A DNA stretch of 64,000 nucleotides, from the NCBI RefSeq assembly GCF_014705705.1, contig NZ_JACXLD010000008.1:1-64000 (forward strand). The letters are read 5' to 3'. This document shows, one piece after another, positions 7,781 to 16,936 of this stretch (the first letter of the stretch is position 1; every line of letters begins with the position of its first letter). The position numbers were made by a program, and so were the translations under genes. This DNA is from Spongiibacter pelagi. GTDB taxonomy: Bacteria; Pseudomonadota; Gammaproteobacteria; Pseudomonadales; Spongiibacteraceae. The notes beneath the pieces are model-generated. The model was not told where the DNA came from. It did not search any database and saw only the letters and a list, made by a program, of their open reading frames with translations.

Positions 7781-9364
7781 ATGGAAACCATTCATATTTT
7801 AATGGCCGGTCTAACGGCAATTATCCTATTTGTCTTTGGACTTGAAAATTTCTCCCGTGAAATCGAACGGATTTCCGGTGAACGCTTCCGCAAGTCGCTT
7901 GCTAAAGTGACCCGCATTCCGGCGGTTGGGGTGCTAATTGGCGCACTAGTTACGGCGGTAATTCAATCCAGCTCGGCAACATCGGTTATTGCCATAAGCT
8001 TGGTTAATGCGGGCATTTTGTCCTTCAAAAATAGTGTGGGCATTATTTTCGGCGCCAATATTGGCACCACCATTACCGCTCAGTTGGTTGCTTTTAAGCT
8101 CACTTCGTTCGCCCCCATTTTTATTATTACCGGCTTCTTTCTTACCGTTATTCGTTCGCGCTACTCCATGTTTGGCAAGGCGGTATTTTATTTTGGCTTT
8201 GTGTTTTTTAGTCTCAACCTGATTTCATCCAGCTTGCAGCCCCTGCAAAGCAACCCCGCGCTCATTGCTATACTGACAGAACCCCACAACCCGCTCTACG
8301 GTATTTTGTTTGGCTGTTTATTTACCGCCTTGATTCAATCCAGCTCTGTCACCACCGGTCTGGCCATTATCTTTACGCAGCAGGGCATTCTCGGCTTGGA
8401 GAATGCGGTGCCTCTTATTATGGGCGCCAATATCGGCACTACGGCTACGGCCTTATTGTCGATGGTGAATATGGATGCCTCGGCGAAAAAGACCGCACTT
8501 AGCCACTTTTTATTCAATATTGGTGGCGTTCTGATTTTTCTACCCGCGCTCTATTTGTTTGATGACAAATTTGCCCAGCTCGATGTTGATCCTGCCATTG
8601 CGCTGGCCAATATCCATCTGGTTTTCAATTTGGCAACGAGCCTGATTTTTATTGTCTTCATTACCCCCTTTACCCGCTTGGTCGATCTTATGCTGGGTGA
8701 AGGCAAAATGGATTTTGAGCGACTGGATATGCCGGTACTCAGTGAAGAAGATAATTTTGATGCGATACAGCAAACCCTAAAGCGAAACTCTAATGAACTA
8801 CTCGCTTTTCTGCAGGAAAACTACAATTTGGTCACGCTGAGTATCGAGAGCAATTATCAGAGCGTGTTCAATGCGGCGGGAAAACGCATTGAATATGTGG
8901 AGTTTTTGAACCGGGAATATATCGGCTACTTTTCGAAAGTGGTGGTAAAAATTAATGACGAGCAGGAATCCAAGGAGTTAATTCGACTCATTAATCAGTT
9001 TGATTACCTGTTTCAGATTCACGATTCCATCAGCGATTTATACAACACCAAAAAGGTGTTATCCGAGCACTTTGTTGAACTGAAAAGCGATATTTTGCTG
9101 CTGATACGAGAGCTTTCCAGCGAGAGCTTGCTGCTGTTTGATGGCTTAAAGAAAGGTTTTGAAACTGAGGATGGCCCTAATATCACCGCACTATCACGCG
9201 AAATGCAGGGCGTACTTGACGATACTCACCGGCAACTATTGACCTTTATGGCAGACCCCGAGCGCAAGGACCTGGGCGCACTGACCAACTTTGTAACCTA
9301 TTCTCAACGGCTAAAAGACAAGCTGATCAATTACGCCAAAATTGCGATAAAGGATGCGGGTTAA
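7781..9364 (+). CDS. Na/Pi cotransporter family protein (NptA/YjbB-like)
   Basis: A 527-aa inner-membrane protein. Residues 1-310 contain two inverted NaPi_cotrn repeats, each with the QSSSA/V-T-S/T signature (IQSSSATSV near residue 65 and IQSSSVTTG near 187) and a GANIGTT(I/A)TA loop. Residues 330-527 form a helical PhoU-like cytosolic domain. The family moves phosphate with Na+ and some members export phosphate. An intergenic gap of 95 bp separates it from the PhyH gene, so it may have its own promoter. It converges on the pilin operon with a 14-bp gap. Confidence 0.88.
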   Translation: METIHILMAGLTAIILFVFGLENFSREIERISGERFRKSLAKVTRIPAVGVLIGALVTAVIQSSSATSVIAISLVNAGILSFKNSVGIIFGANIGTTITAQLVAFKLTSFAPIFIITGFFLTVIRSRYSMFGKAVFYFGFVFFSLNLISSSLQPLQSNPALIAILTEPHNPLYGILFGCLFTALIQSSSVTTGLAIIFTQQGILGLENAVPLIMGANIGTTATALLSMVNMDASAKKTALSHFLFNIGGVLIFLPALYLFDDKFAQLDVDPAIALANIHLVFNLATSLIFIVFITPFTRLVDLMLGEGKMDFERLDMPVLSEEDNFDAIQQTLKRNSNELLAFLQENYNLVTLSIESNYQSVFNAAGKRIEYVEFLNREYIGYFSKVVVKINDEQESKELIRLINQFDYLFQIHDSISDLYNTKKVLSEHFVELKSDILLLIRELSSESLLLFDGLKKGFETEDGPNITALSREMQGVLDDTHRQLLTFMADPERKDLGALTNFVTYSQRLKDKLINYAKIAIKDAG

Positions 9365-9378
9365 TTTAACTAGAACGC

Positions 9379-9831
9379 TTAGCGCCGCCAGCACTGCGCG
9401 ACCGTCTTGCTTGCGCTCTCTAATGCGTTAATTCCGGCCTCATCTAGTGTGAGATTGCCACAACCATCAGAGGCCATCACCCCGGTACGAGTAGCTTTAA
9501 GCGTAAAACTATTAGCTGTGGGAGTTCCCGATGCCGCAATGGTGTAATACGCCGTGCCGTTTTCTGGCACCGTTGTTGGGAAAACCGCTGGCAGAGTATT
9601 ACCCCCAGCAGTAGTGGTATAGCGACCATTGCTGGAATAGTAACGCTCCAGAGCTTGGGCTCCAGTTAGCAGCGCCGTCGCTGCTTCATTTCTGCGTGAG
9701 GCTGCTACCTGCTCCTGATAACTCGGATACGCGATTGCTGCAAGAATGCCAACAATCGCTACGGTAATCATCAATTCAACCAAGGTAAATCCGGCAACAC
9801 CGTAGTGACCTCTGCTGAGGTAATGTTTCAT
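9379..9831 (-). CDS. pilE: Type IV pilus minor pilin PilE
   Basis: A 150-aa prepilin. A short positively charged leader ends at the PilD cleavage/methylation site G-FTLVELMITVAIVGILA, giving the hydrophobic alpha-1 helix that packs the pilus core. The C-terminus has the PilE-type pattern DGCGNLTLD...AQCW, which closes the disulfide-bonded D-region. I place the start at ATG 9831 because it overlaps the pilY1 stop as ATGA; an in-frame start at 9846 would lie deeper in pilY1. It is the last gene of the fimT-pilV-pilW-pilX-pilY1-pilE operon, whose products prime pilus assembly at the tip. Confidence 0.9.
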   Translation of the reverse strand: MKHYLSRGHYGVAGFTLVELMITVAIVGILAAIAYPSYQEQVAASRRNEAATALLTGAQALERYYSSNGRYTTTAGGNTLPAVFPTTVPENGTAYYTIAASGTPTANSFTLKATRTGVMASDGCGNLTLDEAGINALESASKTVAQCWRR

Positions 9832-12800
9832 TGCAGGTGTCTCCAAGACTGCCGACCTAAATTCTCCGCGCCATCGCCACTCTCGGTGATCACGCCGATT
9901 GAACCACTACTACCGGAGGTGAATTTATATTCCAGATCACCAGCACCGATAATACCTGGGGTTTTGATCATTTCCTCAAATCCAAGTCCGCTAACAGGAT
10001 AGTATTTCCCGTCGATCAAGACTTTGTCGAGCTCATCGATTTTGCCATCATTATTGATATCGAGCACCGGCTCATCAATACGACCGCCATTTACTGCATC
10101 CAGCTCCATCAACCAGCTACGACCACCATAACCACATAGGCTTTCACTAGGGATAATGGTTGAGAAAATAATTCGGCCATTTCTCAGGATCGGACGAGAA
10201 ACCGAGCGCTCACCTTCGGCGGTGTTATAAATGAGGTTCAAATACCAGCCATACGTGGGCGCTGAATCGGGGCTGTTATCACTCACTATACGAATGGGTG
10301 CAGCAGTTGTACTGCCATTGCTAAGAGTACCAAAACCCTCGTATTGAATTTCTTGCTCAAGCAAATCGCCTCTAGCGACAATGGCGCCATTATCGCGAAT
10401 GCCGTAGAAACTTTGCACCTGAGGATCAACCTCAGTGTGGGAATCAGACTCCATAAAATAACGCCCAGTGCCCACATACACCATATATCCACCACCGGGA
10501 TGCCGCCCTACCGTTGGTCGTGCAGTAATAGGTTGCGGATCTCCATCATCATCAACTGCTTTAAATAATGGTGCTGGACTGCCACTGGCGCTATAAGCAA
10601 CAGACCAGTCATCTATTGCTGCGCCAGTCAGATCAAATTTCCACAAATTACCGGTCAAATCACCCGCGTAGACATAATCAGTAACCTTGTCACCATCTAC
10701 GTCGACAGGCACTGCGGTGCCCAAACCGTTATTGGTACCGCTCACACCCGTATCAATGGCTTTTAACAAGCTGCCAGTGGCCAGGTCGACGATAAACAAT
10801 TTTACGTTATCGCCAGAATCATAGCCGTTACCGAAAATCGCCACCCACTTATCGCTCGCCTTCAACCTTGCGATAGAAGGCTCACTCATAGCGACACCGA
10901 GTTTGTCGGCGGCATCATCGGCAGTAGAAAACTCCCACATAAAGTTATTTTTTGAAAAGGTTGATGGCGAGGTTACGTCAAGCGCAAATACCGCGCGCCC
11001 GCCAGCACCCGTGCCAGACACCAAAACGGATTTCCATGTACCGCCCAGATAAGCATCTAGCACGCGTGGCGAGCTATCCACAAAGTAACGGTGCGTGTAA
11101 TCCACATCGGCTAAATCCGGTAAATTTTCAAAGACAGCGGTAGGAATAAACGCCATTTTTTCGATACCGGTTTGAGCATCAAAACCGTGCAGCATGCCGT
11201 CGTTGGCACCCACATAAATCATAGGAGTGCGTGATGATTTGCTGCTTAGGAAAGTGGCATAGCTAGTACCTTCGGATCCACCAAGGAAGCCAAAACCAAA
11301 GTTTTCTGAATTGCCTGTGAAGAAGGGATCAGAATTGACAATATCGCCTAGCAGGCCTGTTCTAGGGCGATAATCACTGCCCTCATTTGTTTTGTCACCA
11401 CGCAACCAGTTCAACAGATTTTTGCCGTCGGTTTCCGAGCCACTGTTCTGCAAAAAGGCTTTTTGATCTGCAGTGAAGCTGGCCCAACTTGATGTAGTGA
11501 AATCTGTTGCGCTGGTTACTATCCCGCCCACATCACCAGCGGTCGCAATAATTTTCCGGCTGCCGTGTGCAGGTATGCCGTTTTTGTCAGTATCCCAATA
11601 TACTTGATCGAGTTGCCCGTTATCTTGCAAGGTGTAGGCAACAATGCGCCCCGTCCATTCAAGACTATTAAAGCTGGCCTGATAGATCAGCGTGCCGGAG
11701 TCCAAACGCGTAGAGTTAGCCGCAATTGAAGAAGCCGATGACTTACTCTCGTTGGCTATATTTTCAAGGAAAGTCGCCAGCTCATTGGCAAACTGATCTG
11801 GGTTTGCCGCGCTGAAAAAACCGCCCCGGCTATTAACCCCTGCATGCAGCAGATCATCAATTTTATGCTTTTCCGCACTACCGGGATCAGGCCAGGTTAT
11901 TGAGTCTCCGGTGGTGATTGCGGCAAAAGCCGACTTGGGGTCGACGGTACCGGTCACCCCAAAGCCCACACCATAGGTGGTCATATGTTGCCAAAACGCG
12001 GGGTTGGATTTGTTTTCGAATACCTCATTACTCATGTCTGTTCTGAGGTCGTTTTTCCAGTAATACATGGCCACATCGGCCAAGGTATCTTCGCGATTAT
12101 CAGTAAATGGAGAAATCGCCTTATAGGTATAAGACTTGCCGAAGGGATTCGTCCACGTTGGCCCGCCTGTGCCATCGTTATTATCGCCGGCACTGCCGCT
12201 TACCGCGCTACCACTCCAGTAACCATCAGTCATTAAAATGCTGTAGTTTCGGCGACAGATAAGCTGGTCTTCATTACTACTTTCACCTGGCGAGTCACTC
12301 CACGGGCCTTTACTATCTTTACGCATAAAATAGGTGCCCGCCGCATCTAGGGCTCGGCGTAAAGGTGTACCTGCACTTGGAATACTACGGGTATAGAGCG
12401 AACTGTAAAAAGACTTACGGTCGTCACCGGCAAAATCTCGAACGCCGTTAACAATAACGTTAGTTTTTACGCCATCAACCGTAGACTCCCCTTGGTTGAT
12501 ACTGGCAAAACCTACCCGTATATCCGCGCTCTGCCCTGCAAAAGCAAAACCTGATCCAGCGCGGGCTGTTAAAATCCGCGAGCGATAATAGGTGTACCAA
12601 TTGGCGAAGTTTTGCATCTCTTCGGTGTAGGTACAGGTGCCATCATCATTAGTCGTACAGTCATCCCGGCCTTCGCGACCATGACCGGAATAGGTTGTGC
12701 CGCTACGAATTTCAACTTTGTCAAAATTGCTCGAGCTCCAACTGCTGGCGCTGGTATCTTTCATCCAATAATAGGTGGCTGGCCAAAAGGTCTTGTTATT

Positions 12801-13634
12801 CGTTGTACTCGAACAGGAGCTACTACTGGTACAACTACGCCAACTGACATCATTGTAGTTGCTGTTATTGGTCGTTAAATTTCGGCAATAGGTTGCTGAG
12901 TTGGAGTTTGTGCGCTCTGGGTTATGCCAGGCACAAGTAGGTACCGCCGCAGGATATGAAGTGCCATCCCATTTTATCCAGGGGTCATAGGTGATGCCGG
13001 GATTGTAATAAAGGCTGTTCACCTGAGGCGAACGACTGCGAGCATTAAATGCCGAACCTGCATCTACTGTTGGCACACGATTGTCGTAATCACCGCTGCC
13101 GTAAACCCCATCTGCACGAGGAAAAACATAACGTGCCGAATCAATAATGATATCGTCGGGCATTAATTCAAAATGCATAGAGCCCGAGTCATCCAGAATA
13201 TACATGACATTGGGGGCAGCTGATTGGGTCAGGAACAGCGGTTTTTGCGCAATTGAATCATCGCCAGTGGCACCATCACAGCCCACCTTCTGTCCGGTTA
13301 CTGTAAATTTTGCCCGACAATATTTGTCGTCTTTATCAATCCCCCGGTTGTCTACACGGAGAATATTGCCACTGGTCGAGTACATACTTCTCTTGCACTC
13401 GTTTTGGCTGGATTTTCGCAAATCGATCTTGTCGATACTGTCGATAGACACCAACTCAGAGAAGGTATATGTACGAACTTTCCTTTTACTTCCCACCCAA
13501 TCATCCGTGGTCACGGTTAATGAGCAATCTTCTGCCGCAGACACTCCCATCGGCAGCGCGAGAAGCAGTACCGGAATTCCAATACAGGCCTTTGATGCCA
13601 TTTTTTTAAAACAATGACCGAGTTGGCTCAACAT
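9828..13634 (-). CDS. pilY1: PilY1-type pilus tip adhesin
   Basis: A roughly 1268-aa exported protein with an N-terminal signal peptide (hydrophobic GIPVLLLALPMGVSA). A von Willebrand A-like region begins at MYILDDSGSM (MIDAS DxSxS pattern; about residue 145). The C-terminal half is a PilY1 beta-propeller with LLGDIVNSDPFF, YVGANDGMLHGFD and GTGAGGRAVFALD. A Ca-binding loop of type DxDxDxxxD (DVDGDKVTD) lies within the propeller, and a second EF-hand-like loop (DINNDGKIDELD) lies near the C-terminus. Two RGD tripeptides occur. PilY1 controls pilus extension/retraction and surface adhesion. The ATG at 13634 is preferred over GTG 13637 because GAGG precedes it. Confidence 0.92.
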   Translation of the reverse strand: MLSQLGHCFKKMASKACIGIPVLLLALPMGVSAAEDCSLTVTTDDWVGSKRKVRTYTFSELVSIDSIDKIDLRKSSQNECKRSMYSTSGNILRVDNRGIDKDDKYCRAKFTVTGQKVGCDGATGDDSIAQKPLFLTQSAAPNVMYILDDSGSMHFELMPDDIIIDSARYVFPRADGVYGSGDYDNRVPTVDAGSAFNARSRSPQVNSLYYNPGITYDPWIKWDGTSYPAAVPTCAWHNPERTNSNSATYCRNLTTNNSNYNDVSWRSCTSSSSCSSTTNNKTFWPATYYWMKDTSASSWSSSNFDKVEIRSGTTYSGHGREGRDDCTTNDDGTCTYTEEMQNFANWYTYYRSRILTARAGSGFAFAGQSADIRVGFASINQGESTVDGVKTNVIVNGVRDFAGDDRKSFYSSLYTRSIPSAGTPLRRALDAAGTYFMRKDSKGPWSDSPGESSNEDQLICRRNYSILMTDGYWSGSAVSGSAGDNNDGTGGPTWTNPFGKSYTYKAISPFTDNREDTLADVAMYYWKNDLRTDMSNEVFENKSNPAFWQHMTTYGVGFGVTGTVDPKSAFAAITTGDSITWPDPGSAEKHKIDDLLHAGVNSRGGFFSAANPDQFANELATFLENIANESKSSASSIAANSTRLDSGTLIYQASFNSLEWTGRIVAYTLQDNGQLDQVYWDTDKNGIPAHGSRKIIATAGDVGGIVTSATDFTTSSWASFTADQKAFLQNSGSETDGKNLLNWLRGDKTNEGSDYRPRTGLLGDIVNSDPFFTGNSENFGFGFLGGSEGTSYATFLSSKSSRTPMIYVGANDGMLHGFDAQTGIEKMAFIPTAVFENLPDLADVDYTHRYFVDSSPRVLDAYLGGTWKSVLVSGTGAGGRAVFALDVTSPSTFSKNNFMWEFSTADDAADKLGVAMSEPSIARLKASDKWVAIFGNGYDSGDNVKLFIVDLATGSLLKAIDTGVSGTNNGLGTAVPVDVDGDKVTDYVYAGDLTGNLWKFDLTGAAIDDWSVAYSASGSPAPLFKAVDDDGDPQPITARPTVGRHPGGGYMVYVGTGRYFMESDSHTEVDPQVQSFYGIRDNGAIVARGDLLEQEIQYEGFGTLSNGSTTAAPIRIVSDNSPDSAPTYGWYLNLIYNTAEGERSVSRPILRNGRIIFSTIIPSESLCGYGGRSWLMELDAVNGGRIDEPVLDINNDGKIDELDKVLIDGKYYPVSGLGFEEMIKTPGIIGAGDLEYKFTSGSSGSIGVITESGDGAENLGRQSWRHLQ

Positions 13635-13638
13635 CACA

Positions 13639-14178
13639 CTAATCCTCGCGACGATAGGTGGTGCTTAGTACCACCATGCTCCGGTTACTCGCACCATATC
13701 CTCGTGCCAGTACCCGGTAAAACCCCGCTGTGGGAACAACCCTGTCGGAGTCCAACACTTCCACTCCTACCTGAGAAGAAGTCATACGTTCAATAATGTA
13801 TTCCGGCTGTTTCGCGGCTTTGGAATCGAAATTAGCGACTGAAACCCAACCGGTTGAGTCATAATCTTGCCAATCAGGGCTGTCACAGGCGTCGCGCTCA
13901 TCCGCAGCGTCCGGGCAAGATTGATACATACCCAAGGTGCCATTAAAAGGCCCCACATTGACCCCTGCCAAAACTTGCTCGGCCTCTCGCAGTGAGGCCT
14001 CGGCCGCCTGAAATGCAAGACTGGATTCTTTGGTATTACCCGCCATGCGCTCTTGCAAGGTGGCACTCAGCATCGCTTCACTGCCGATTATGGTTATGAT
14101 TAACATAAAGACGAGACTAACCAACAACACCATACCTGCTTGTTTACGAAGTGGCTGTGCCGACAAAAGTCCTCTCAT
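13639..14178 (-). CDS. pilX: Minor pilin PilX
   Basis: A 179-aa pilus assembly protein. The PilX N-terminal pattern KQAGMVLLVSLVFMLIIT lacks the usual FTLIE and instead has G-MVLLVSLV, which is normal for PilX. It is followed by SATLQERMAGNTKESSLAFQ and the AAEASLREAE helix typical of the family. The C-terminal domain holds a Cys pair (QSCPDAADERDACDSP). It acts with PilV, PilW and PilE to prime pili and present PilY1. It overlaps pilW by 4 nt (ATGA) and ends 5 bp before pilY1, so it is in the same operon. Confidence 0.9.
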   Translation of the reverse strand: MRGLLSAQPLRKQAGMVLLVSLVFMLIITIIGSEAMLSATLQERMAGNTKESSLAFQAAEASLREAEQVLAGVNVGPFNGTLGMYQSCPDAADERDACDSPDWQDYDSTGWVSVANFDSKAAKQPEYIIERMTSSQVGVEVLDSDRVVPTAGFYRVLARGYGASNRSMVVLSTTYRRED

Positions 14179-15194
14179 GGCAGTTTATTCCTGATCGCAA
14201 ACACGTTGATAAATACACGGCGCATACGGCCATCATCAACTTCAACCTCTTCACCTACCGCATTAGTAAATGTTTGACCTGAGCCGTTAACCGCTGCGCT
14301 ATTAGTGCTATACAACTGCAATCGCAATTTCAAACTGAGCACATCTGCCCAATCCGCGACCGCATCAGCATCCACATACTGATCAATTTGTTGGTCGTCG
14401 TTGGTGTCTACACCTAGTTCAATTTGCATATCCTCAACGCCTTCGAGCAGCTCAGTGGCTGCGGAAAGCGGGCCGCCAGAACCAATACGGCGCTGACTGA
14501 CATACAGGCTGTTAATGGCCCCGCCCCGATTAGTGGTTTTGCCACTGTCTTGAATGAAAAAATGCAGCTCTTCTAGGCCGTAAAGCTCAGCATCCGCGGA
14601 ATACAAACGGCTTAATGTGCCCGAGCTGTTTGTGGCGCCCGCCGCATGAGCCAAGGTTGCTGTACCCTCTCCTGCCCCGGCGGGTTCACTGGTGATGCGA
14701 AATACATCGGCTGATTCACAGTCAGACACCAGCACAAAGTCACCCTGCTCAAAGCCTACCGAGTTATTTTCTACTTGAATCTGTGCACTACTGGGAGCAA
14801 TTGCTCCTGATATGCGAATAAACTCGTCTGAACCACGCTTCAAATGCAGAATATCGGTGCCCGCTACAGCATCAAAATCATTATCTGCATCAACATCGTT
14901 ATCAACAATCAGTGCAGTCGCGTCAGAAAAATCGACCTCATCCGCAGGTAAAGCAATGTTGTTTACTGATGTAGAACTGATGGTGGCACAGCCAATAAAC
15001 CCCGCCATCCGCACCTCTTTGCCGATATAGCTCATCGCAAAGCGAGCATTTTCTTGAATTTGTGACAAAGCTTCCTGAACGTTATCGCTTGCCCGGCTAC
15101 CTAATAAAACCTGAGATACAGCCAAGCTCAGCAAAATACCGAGCGTCATCGCTATCATTAATTCGATCAGACTGAAACCGCGTAGCTTTTTCAT
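14175..15194 (-). CDS. pilW: Minor pilin PilW
   Basis: A 339-aa prepilin-like protein with cleavage site MKKLRG-FSLIELMIAMTLGILLS at the very N-terminus and the PilW helix segment QENARFAMSYIGKEVRMAGFIGC just after it. The rest is the large beta-rich PilW C-terminal domain, with the usual ending VFINVFAIRNKLP. It is a component of the minor-pilin priming complex at the pilus tip. It starts 9 bp after pilV and overlaps pilX by 4 nt, so expression is probably coupled. Confidence 0.92.
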   Translation of the reverse strand: MKKLRGFSLIELMIAMTLGILLSLAVSQVLLGSRASDNVQEALSQIQENARFAMSYIGKEVRMAGFIGCATISSTSVNNIALPADEVDFSDATALIVDNDVDADNDFDAVAGTDILHLKRGSDEFIRISGAIAPSSAQIQVENNSVGFEQGDFVLVSDCESADVFRITSEPAGAGEGTATLAHAAGATNSSGTLSRLYSADAELYGLEELHFFIQDSGKTTNRGGAINSLYVSQRRIGSGGPLSAATELLEGVEDMQIELGVDTNDDQQIDQYVDADAVADWADVLSLKLRLQLYSTNSAAVNGSGQTFTNAVGEEVEVDDGRMRRVFINVFAIRNKLP

Positions 15195-15203
15195 TTCAGT
15201 CCC

Positions 15204-15662
15204 TTAGAGCTCGGTAATGAAAACAAAGGATTCATTATCGCCACTATTTGCTTCACGAGTTGAAGAAATACGGCCCTCGTTCCATTGCACTACAATGGTA
15301 AACGTTGTGCCTGCACGAGTAACCGAACCGTCCCCACCGGGGAGACTATTCGCTAGAGTGGCAACCCACTCCTGTAAATCCTGTTGATGAACTGCATCGC
15401 CTTTTGGCGCATCTGCGTCCAACGCAATGTCGTAGTTTCCGGCCAATGCATTCGCACGATTAGCGCGCATACGGTCACATATATCACTCGCTAGAAATAC
15501 GGCTGTCGAACGCGTACTGGCAGTTTGATTATATTTAATGGAGTTCATTTGCAACGCTGCTGCACCCAATACACCGGTTGCAGAAATAAGCACCGCCACC
15601 ATGACTTCAATCAAGCCAACGCCTTTTTGACGGCGAGACCTTTTCATACGCTGCGAATTCAC
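15204..15662 (-). CDS. pilV: Minor pilin PilV
   Basis: About 153 aa. The prepilin site is RRQKG-VGLIEVMVAVLIS, followed by ATGVLGAAALQMNSIKYNQTA, the PilV N-terminal signature, and ICDRMRANRANA. I choose GTG 15662 as start because it overlaps the fimT stop as GTGA and has GAGAGG eight bases upstream; TTG 15668 and ATG 15647 are in-frame alternatives. It is part of the minor-pilin operon that initiates type IV pilus polymerisation. Confidence 0.88.
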   Translation of the reverse strand: MNSQRMKRSRRQKGVGLIEVMVAVLISATGVLGAAALQMNSIKYNQTASTRSTAVFLASDICDRMRANRANALAGNYDIALDADAPKGDAVHQQDLQEWVATLANSLPGGDGSVTRAGTTFTIVVQWNEGRISSTREANSGDNESFVFITEL

Positions 15663-16195
15663 GAGCAACTCCTCTCGCTCAGCGTTAGCTGCCCACTCAA
15701 ATTTAAAGTCATGTTACGATCGACAGAACATTTTTCAGGATAACTGCGGTACTCAATGGCAATTACCGCAGCACTATCCAGAAAACCCTCACTATTAAAG
15801 CGGAACGTTGAAATAGCGGCATCTGTTTGCTTGATCGAGATGGAAGATTTACTGCCAATAGCTGATTGTTGTTTCAATGTCTCGCCTGCATCGTACTGAC
15901 CATTACCGTTAACATCGATCCAGCTACGCCAACCCCCTGACCAGTTATCTGAGATCCGTGAAATACTTACAGGCTGAGCTTGCGCAATGGCTTCTGAGCG
16001 GGCGCTAGCGACAAAACGCATAAGGCTGCGGACTTCTGCACTAGCTCGGGAGCTGACTATAAAATCATTCATACTGGGAATAGCCACTGCAGATAAAATG
16101 CCTAGCACAGAGATAACTACAATCAACTCGATAAGGGTAAACCCTCTCGAATTACGGAATCGGTAGTTAGCTTTGCATCTGGCAGAGCAAGGCAT
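15659..16195 (-). CDS. fimT: GspH/FimT-type pseudopilin (first gene of the pilin operon)
   Basis: A 178-aa prepilin with leader ending SRG-FTLIELIVVISVLGILSA, followed by the GspH/FimT domain (SSRASAEVRSLMRFVASARSEAI, GWRSWIDVNGNGQYD). The position corresponds to fimT/fimU of Pseudomonas. ATG 16195 is preferred to ATG 16219 because AGAGG lies eight bases upstream of it. Inferred role: minor pilin in the tip-priming complex. It is the first gene of a six-gene leftward operon; a 7-bp inverted repeat lies about 90 bp upstream. Confidence 0.88.
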   Translation of the reverse strand: MPCSARCKANYRFRNSRGFTLIELIVVISVLGILSAVAIPSMNDFIVSSRASAEVRSLMRFVASARSEAIAQAQPVSISRISDNWSGGWRSWIDVNGNGQYDAGETLKQQSAIGSKSSISIKQTDAAISTFRFNSEGFLDSAAVIAIEYRSYPEKCSVDRNMTLNLSGQLTLSERSCS

Positions 16196-16282
16196 GTCGC
16201 TGGCCTCTAGTATCAACATCTTGTCATTTTAATCATTCTTCTTCGCTTTCATAATACGCAGTTACAACAGGTCTTTGAATGA

Positions 16283-16304
16283 TTCACAGAGGAATAACTG
16301 TGAA
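16283..16304. promoter_or_regulatory. Inverted repeat upstream of the minor-pilin operon
   Basis: TTCACAG-N8-CTGTGAA is a perfect 7-bp inverted repeat in the 193-bp gap between fimT and the tRNA-Ser terminator. Its position fits a regulator site for the pilin operon. I cannot assign a regulator, and I do not see a confident -35/-10 pair. The rest of this gap shows no other feature. Confidence 0.3.
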
Positions 16305-16388
16305 CTGATACCTAGAAAGAATAAATATCAAGTCAGCAACGACATACCAACTTAAAGATGCGACTCAGAAAGAGCAAAAACAAGAAGC

Positions 16389-16417
16389 AAAAAAAAGCCC
16401 CTGAAAATTCAGGGGCT
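16389..16417 (-). terminator. Rho-independent terminator of tRNA-Ser
   Basis: Read leftward, AGCCCCTGAA and TTCAGGGGCT form a 9-10 bp stem directly followed by eight T residues. It starts 7 bp after the CCA end of the tRNA and has all the elements of a strong intrinsic terminator. Confidence 0.92.
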
Positions 16418-16423
16418 CTTAGA

Positions 16424-16511
16424 TGGCGGTGAGGGAGGGAGTCGAACCCTCGATACGTTTCCGTATACACACTTTCCAGGCGTGCTCCTTCGGCCACTCG
16501 GACACCTCACC
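16424..16511 (-). tRNA. tRNA-Ser (anticodon GGA)
   Basis: An 88-nt class II tRNA on the minus strand. The acceptor strands GGTGAGG and CCTCACC pair over 7 bp, then discriminator G and encoded CCA. The anticodon loop reads CTGGAAA, giving anticodon GGA (decodes UCC/UCU). The long variable arm (TATACGGAAACGTATC region) and the GGTTCGAACC T-arm are intact. Its first ~30 nt recur three times upstream in the leader. An intrinsic terminator follows at once; the best promoter lies about 475 bp upstream. Confidence 0.97.
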
Positions 16512-16888
16512 ATTAAACTTTTCTGTGCCAATTCCGCTGACTTAGCTAGAACTGGTTCGCACGCTGGCGTGCTCGTTAACGCCTAAAGGCGTTTTCTCCG
16601 CTGAAGCTCCGAATCGGCCTGCTCGGACACCTCACCATAAAACTTTTCTGTGCCAATTCCAGGTAACTTAGCTAGAACTGGTTCGCACGCTGGCGTGCTC
16701 GTTAACGCCTAAAGGCGTTTTCTCCGCTGAAGCTCCGAATCGGCCTGCTCGGACACCTCACCATAAAACTTTTCTGTGCCAATTCCAGGTAACTTAGCTA
16801 GAACTGGTTCGCACGCTGGCGTGCTCGTTAACGCCTAAAGGCGCTTTCTCCGCTGAAGCTCCGAATCGGCCTGCTCGGACACCTCACC
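16512..16888 (-). repeat. Tandem ~126-bp repeats carrying copies of the tRNA-Ser 5' end
   Basis: Three copies of the sequence formed by the first ~30 nt of tRNA-Ser (GGTGAGGTGTCCGAG, then GGCCGA, then GGAGC) lie upstream of the real gene. Their 5' ends are at 16636, 16762 and 16888; the real one is at 16511, giving periods of 125, 126 and 126 bp. Between the copies is a nearly identical spacer holding two short palindromes, AACGCC-TAAA-GGCGTT and GCACGC-TG-GCGTGC, and the segment AACTGGTTCGCACGC. The third spacer differs by one base in the palindrome (GGCGCT). After the fourth 5' end only AACTGGTTCGCACGC of the spacer recurs. No copy keeps an anticodon arm, so none is a functional tRNA. Confidence 0.92.
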
Positions 16889-16936
16889 TTAAAACTGGTT
16901 CGCACGCAGACCTGTTCGGAACCTACGGCAAAACGT

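Noticed and set aside
16512-16888. CRISPR array
   Set aside because: Units are about 126 bp, nearly identical throughout with no unique spacers, and contain a tRNA fragment.
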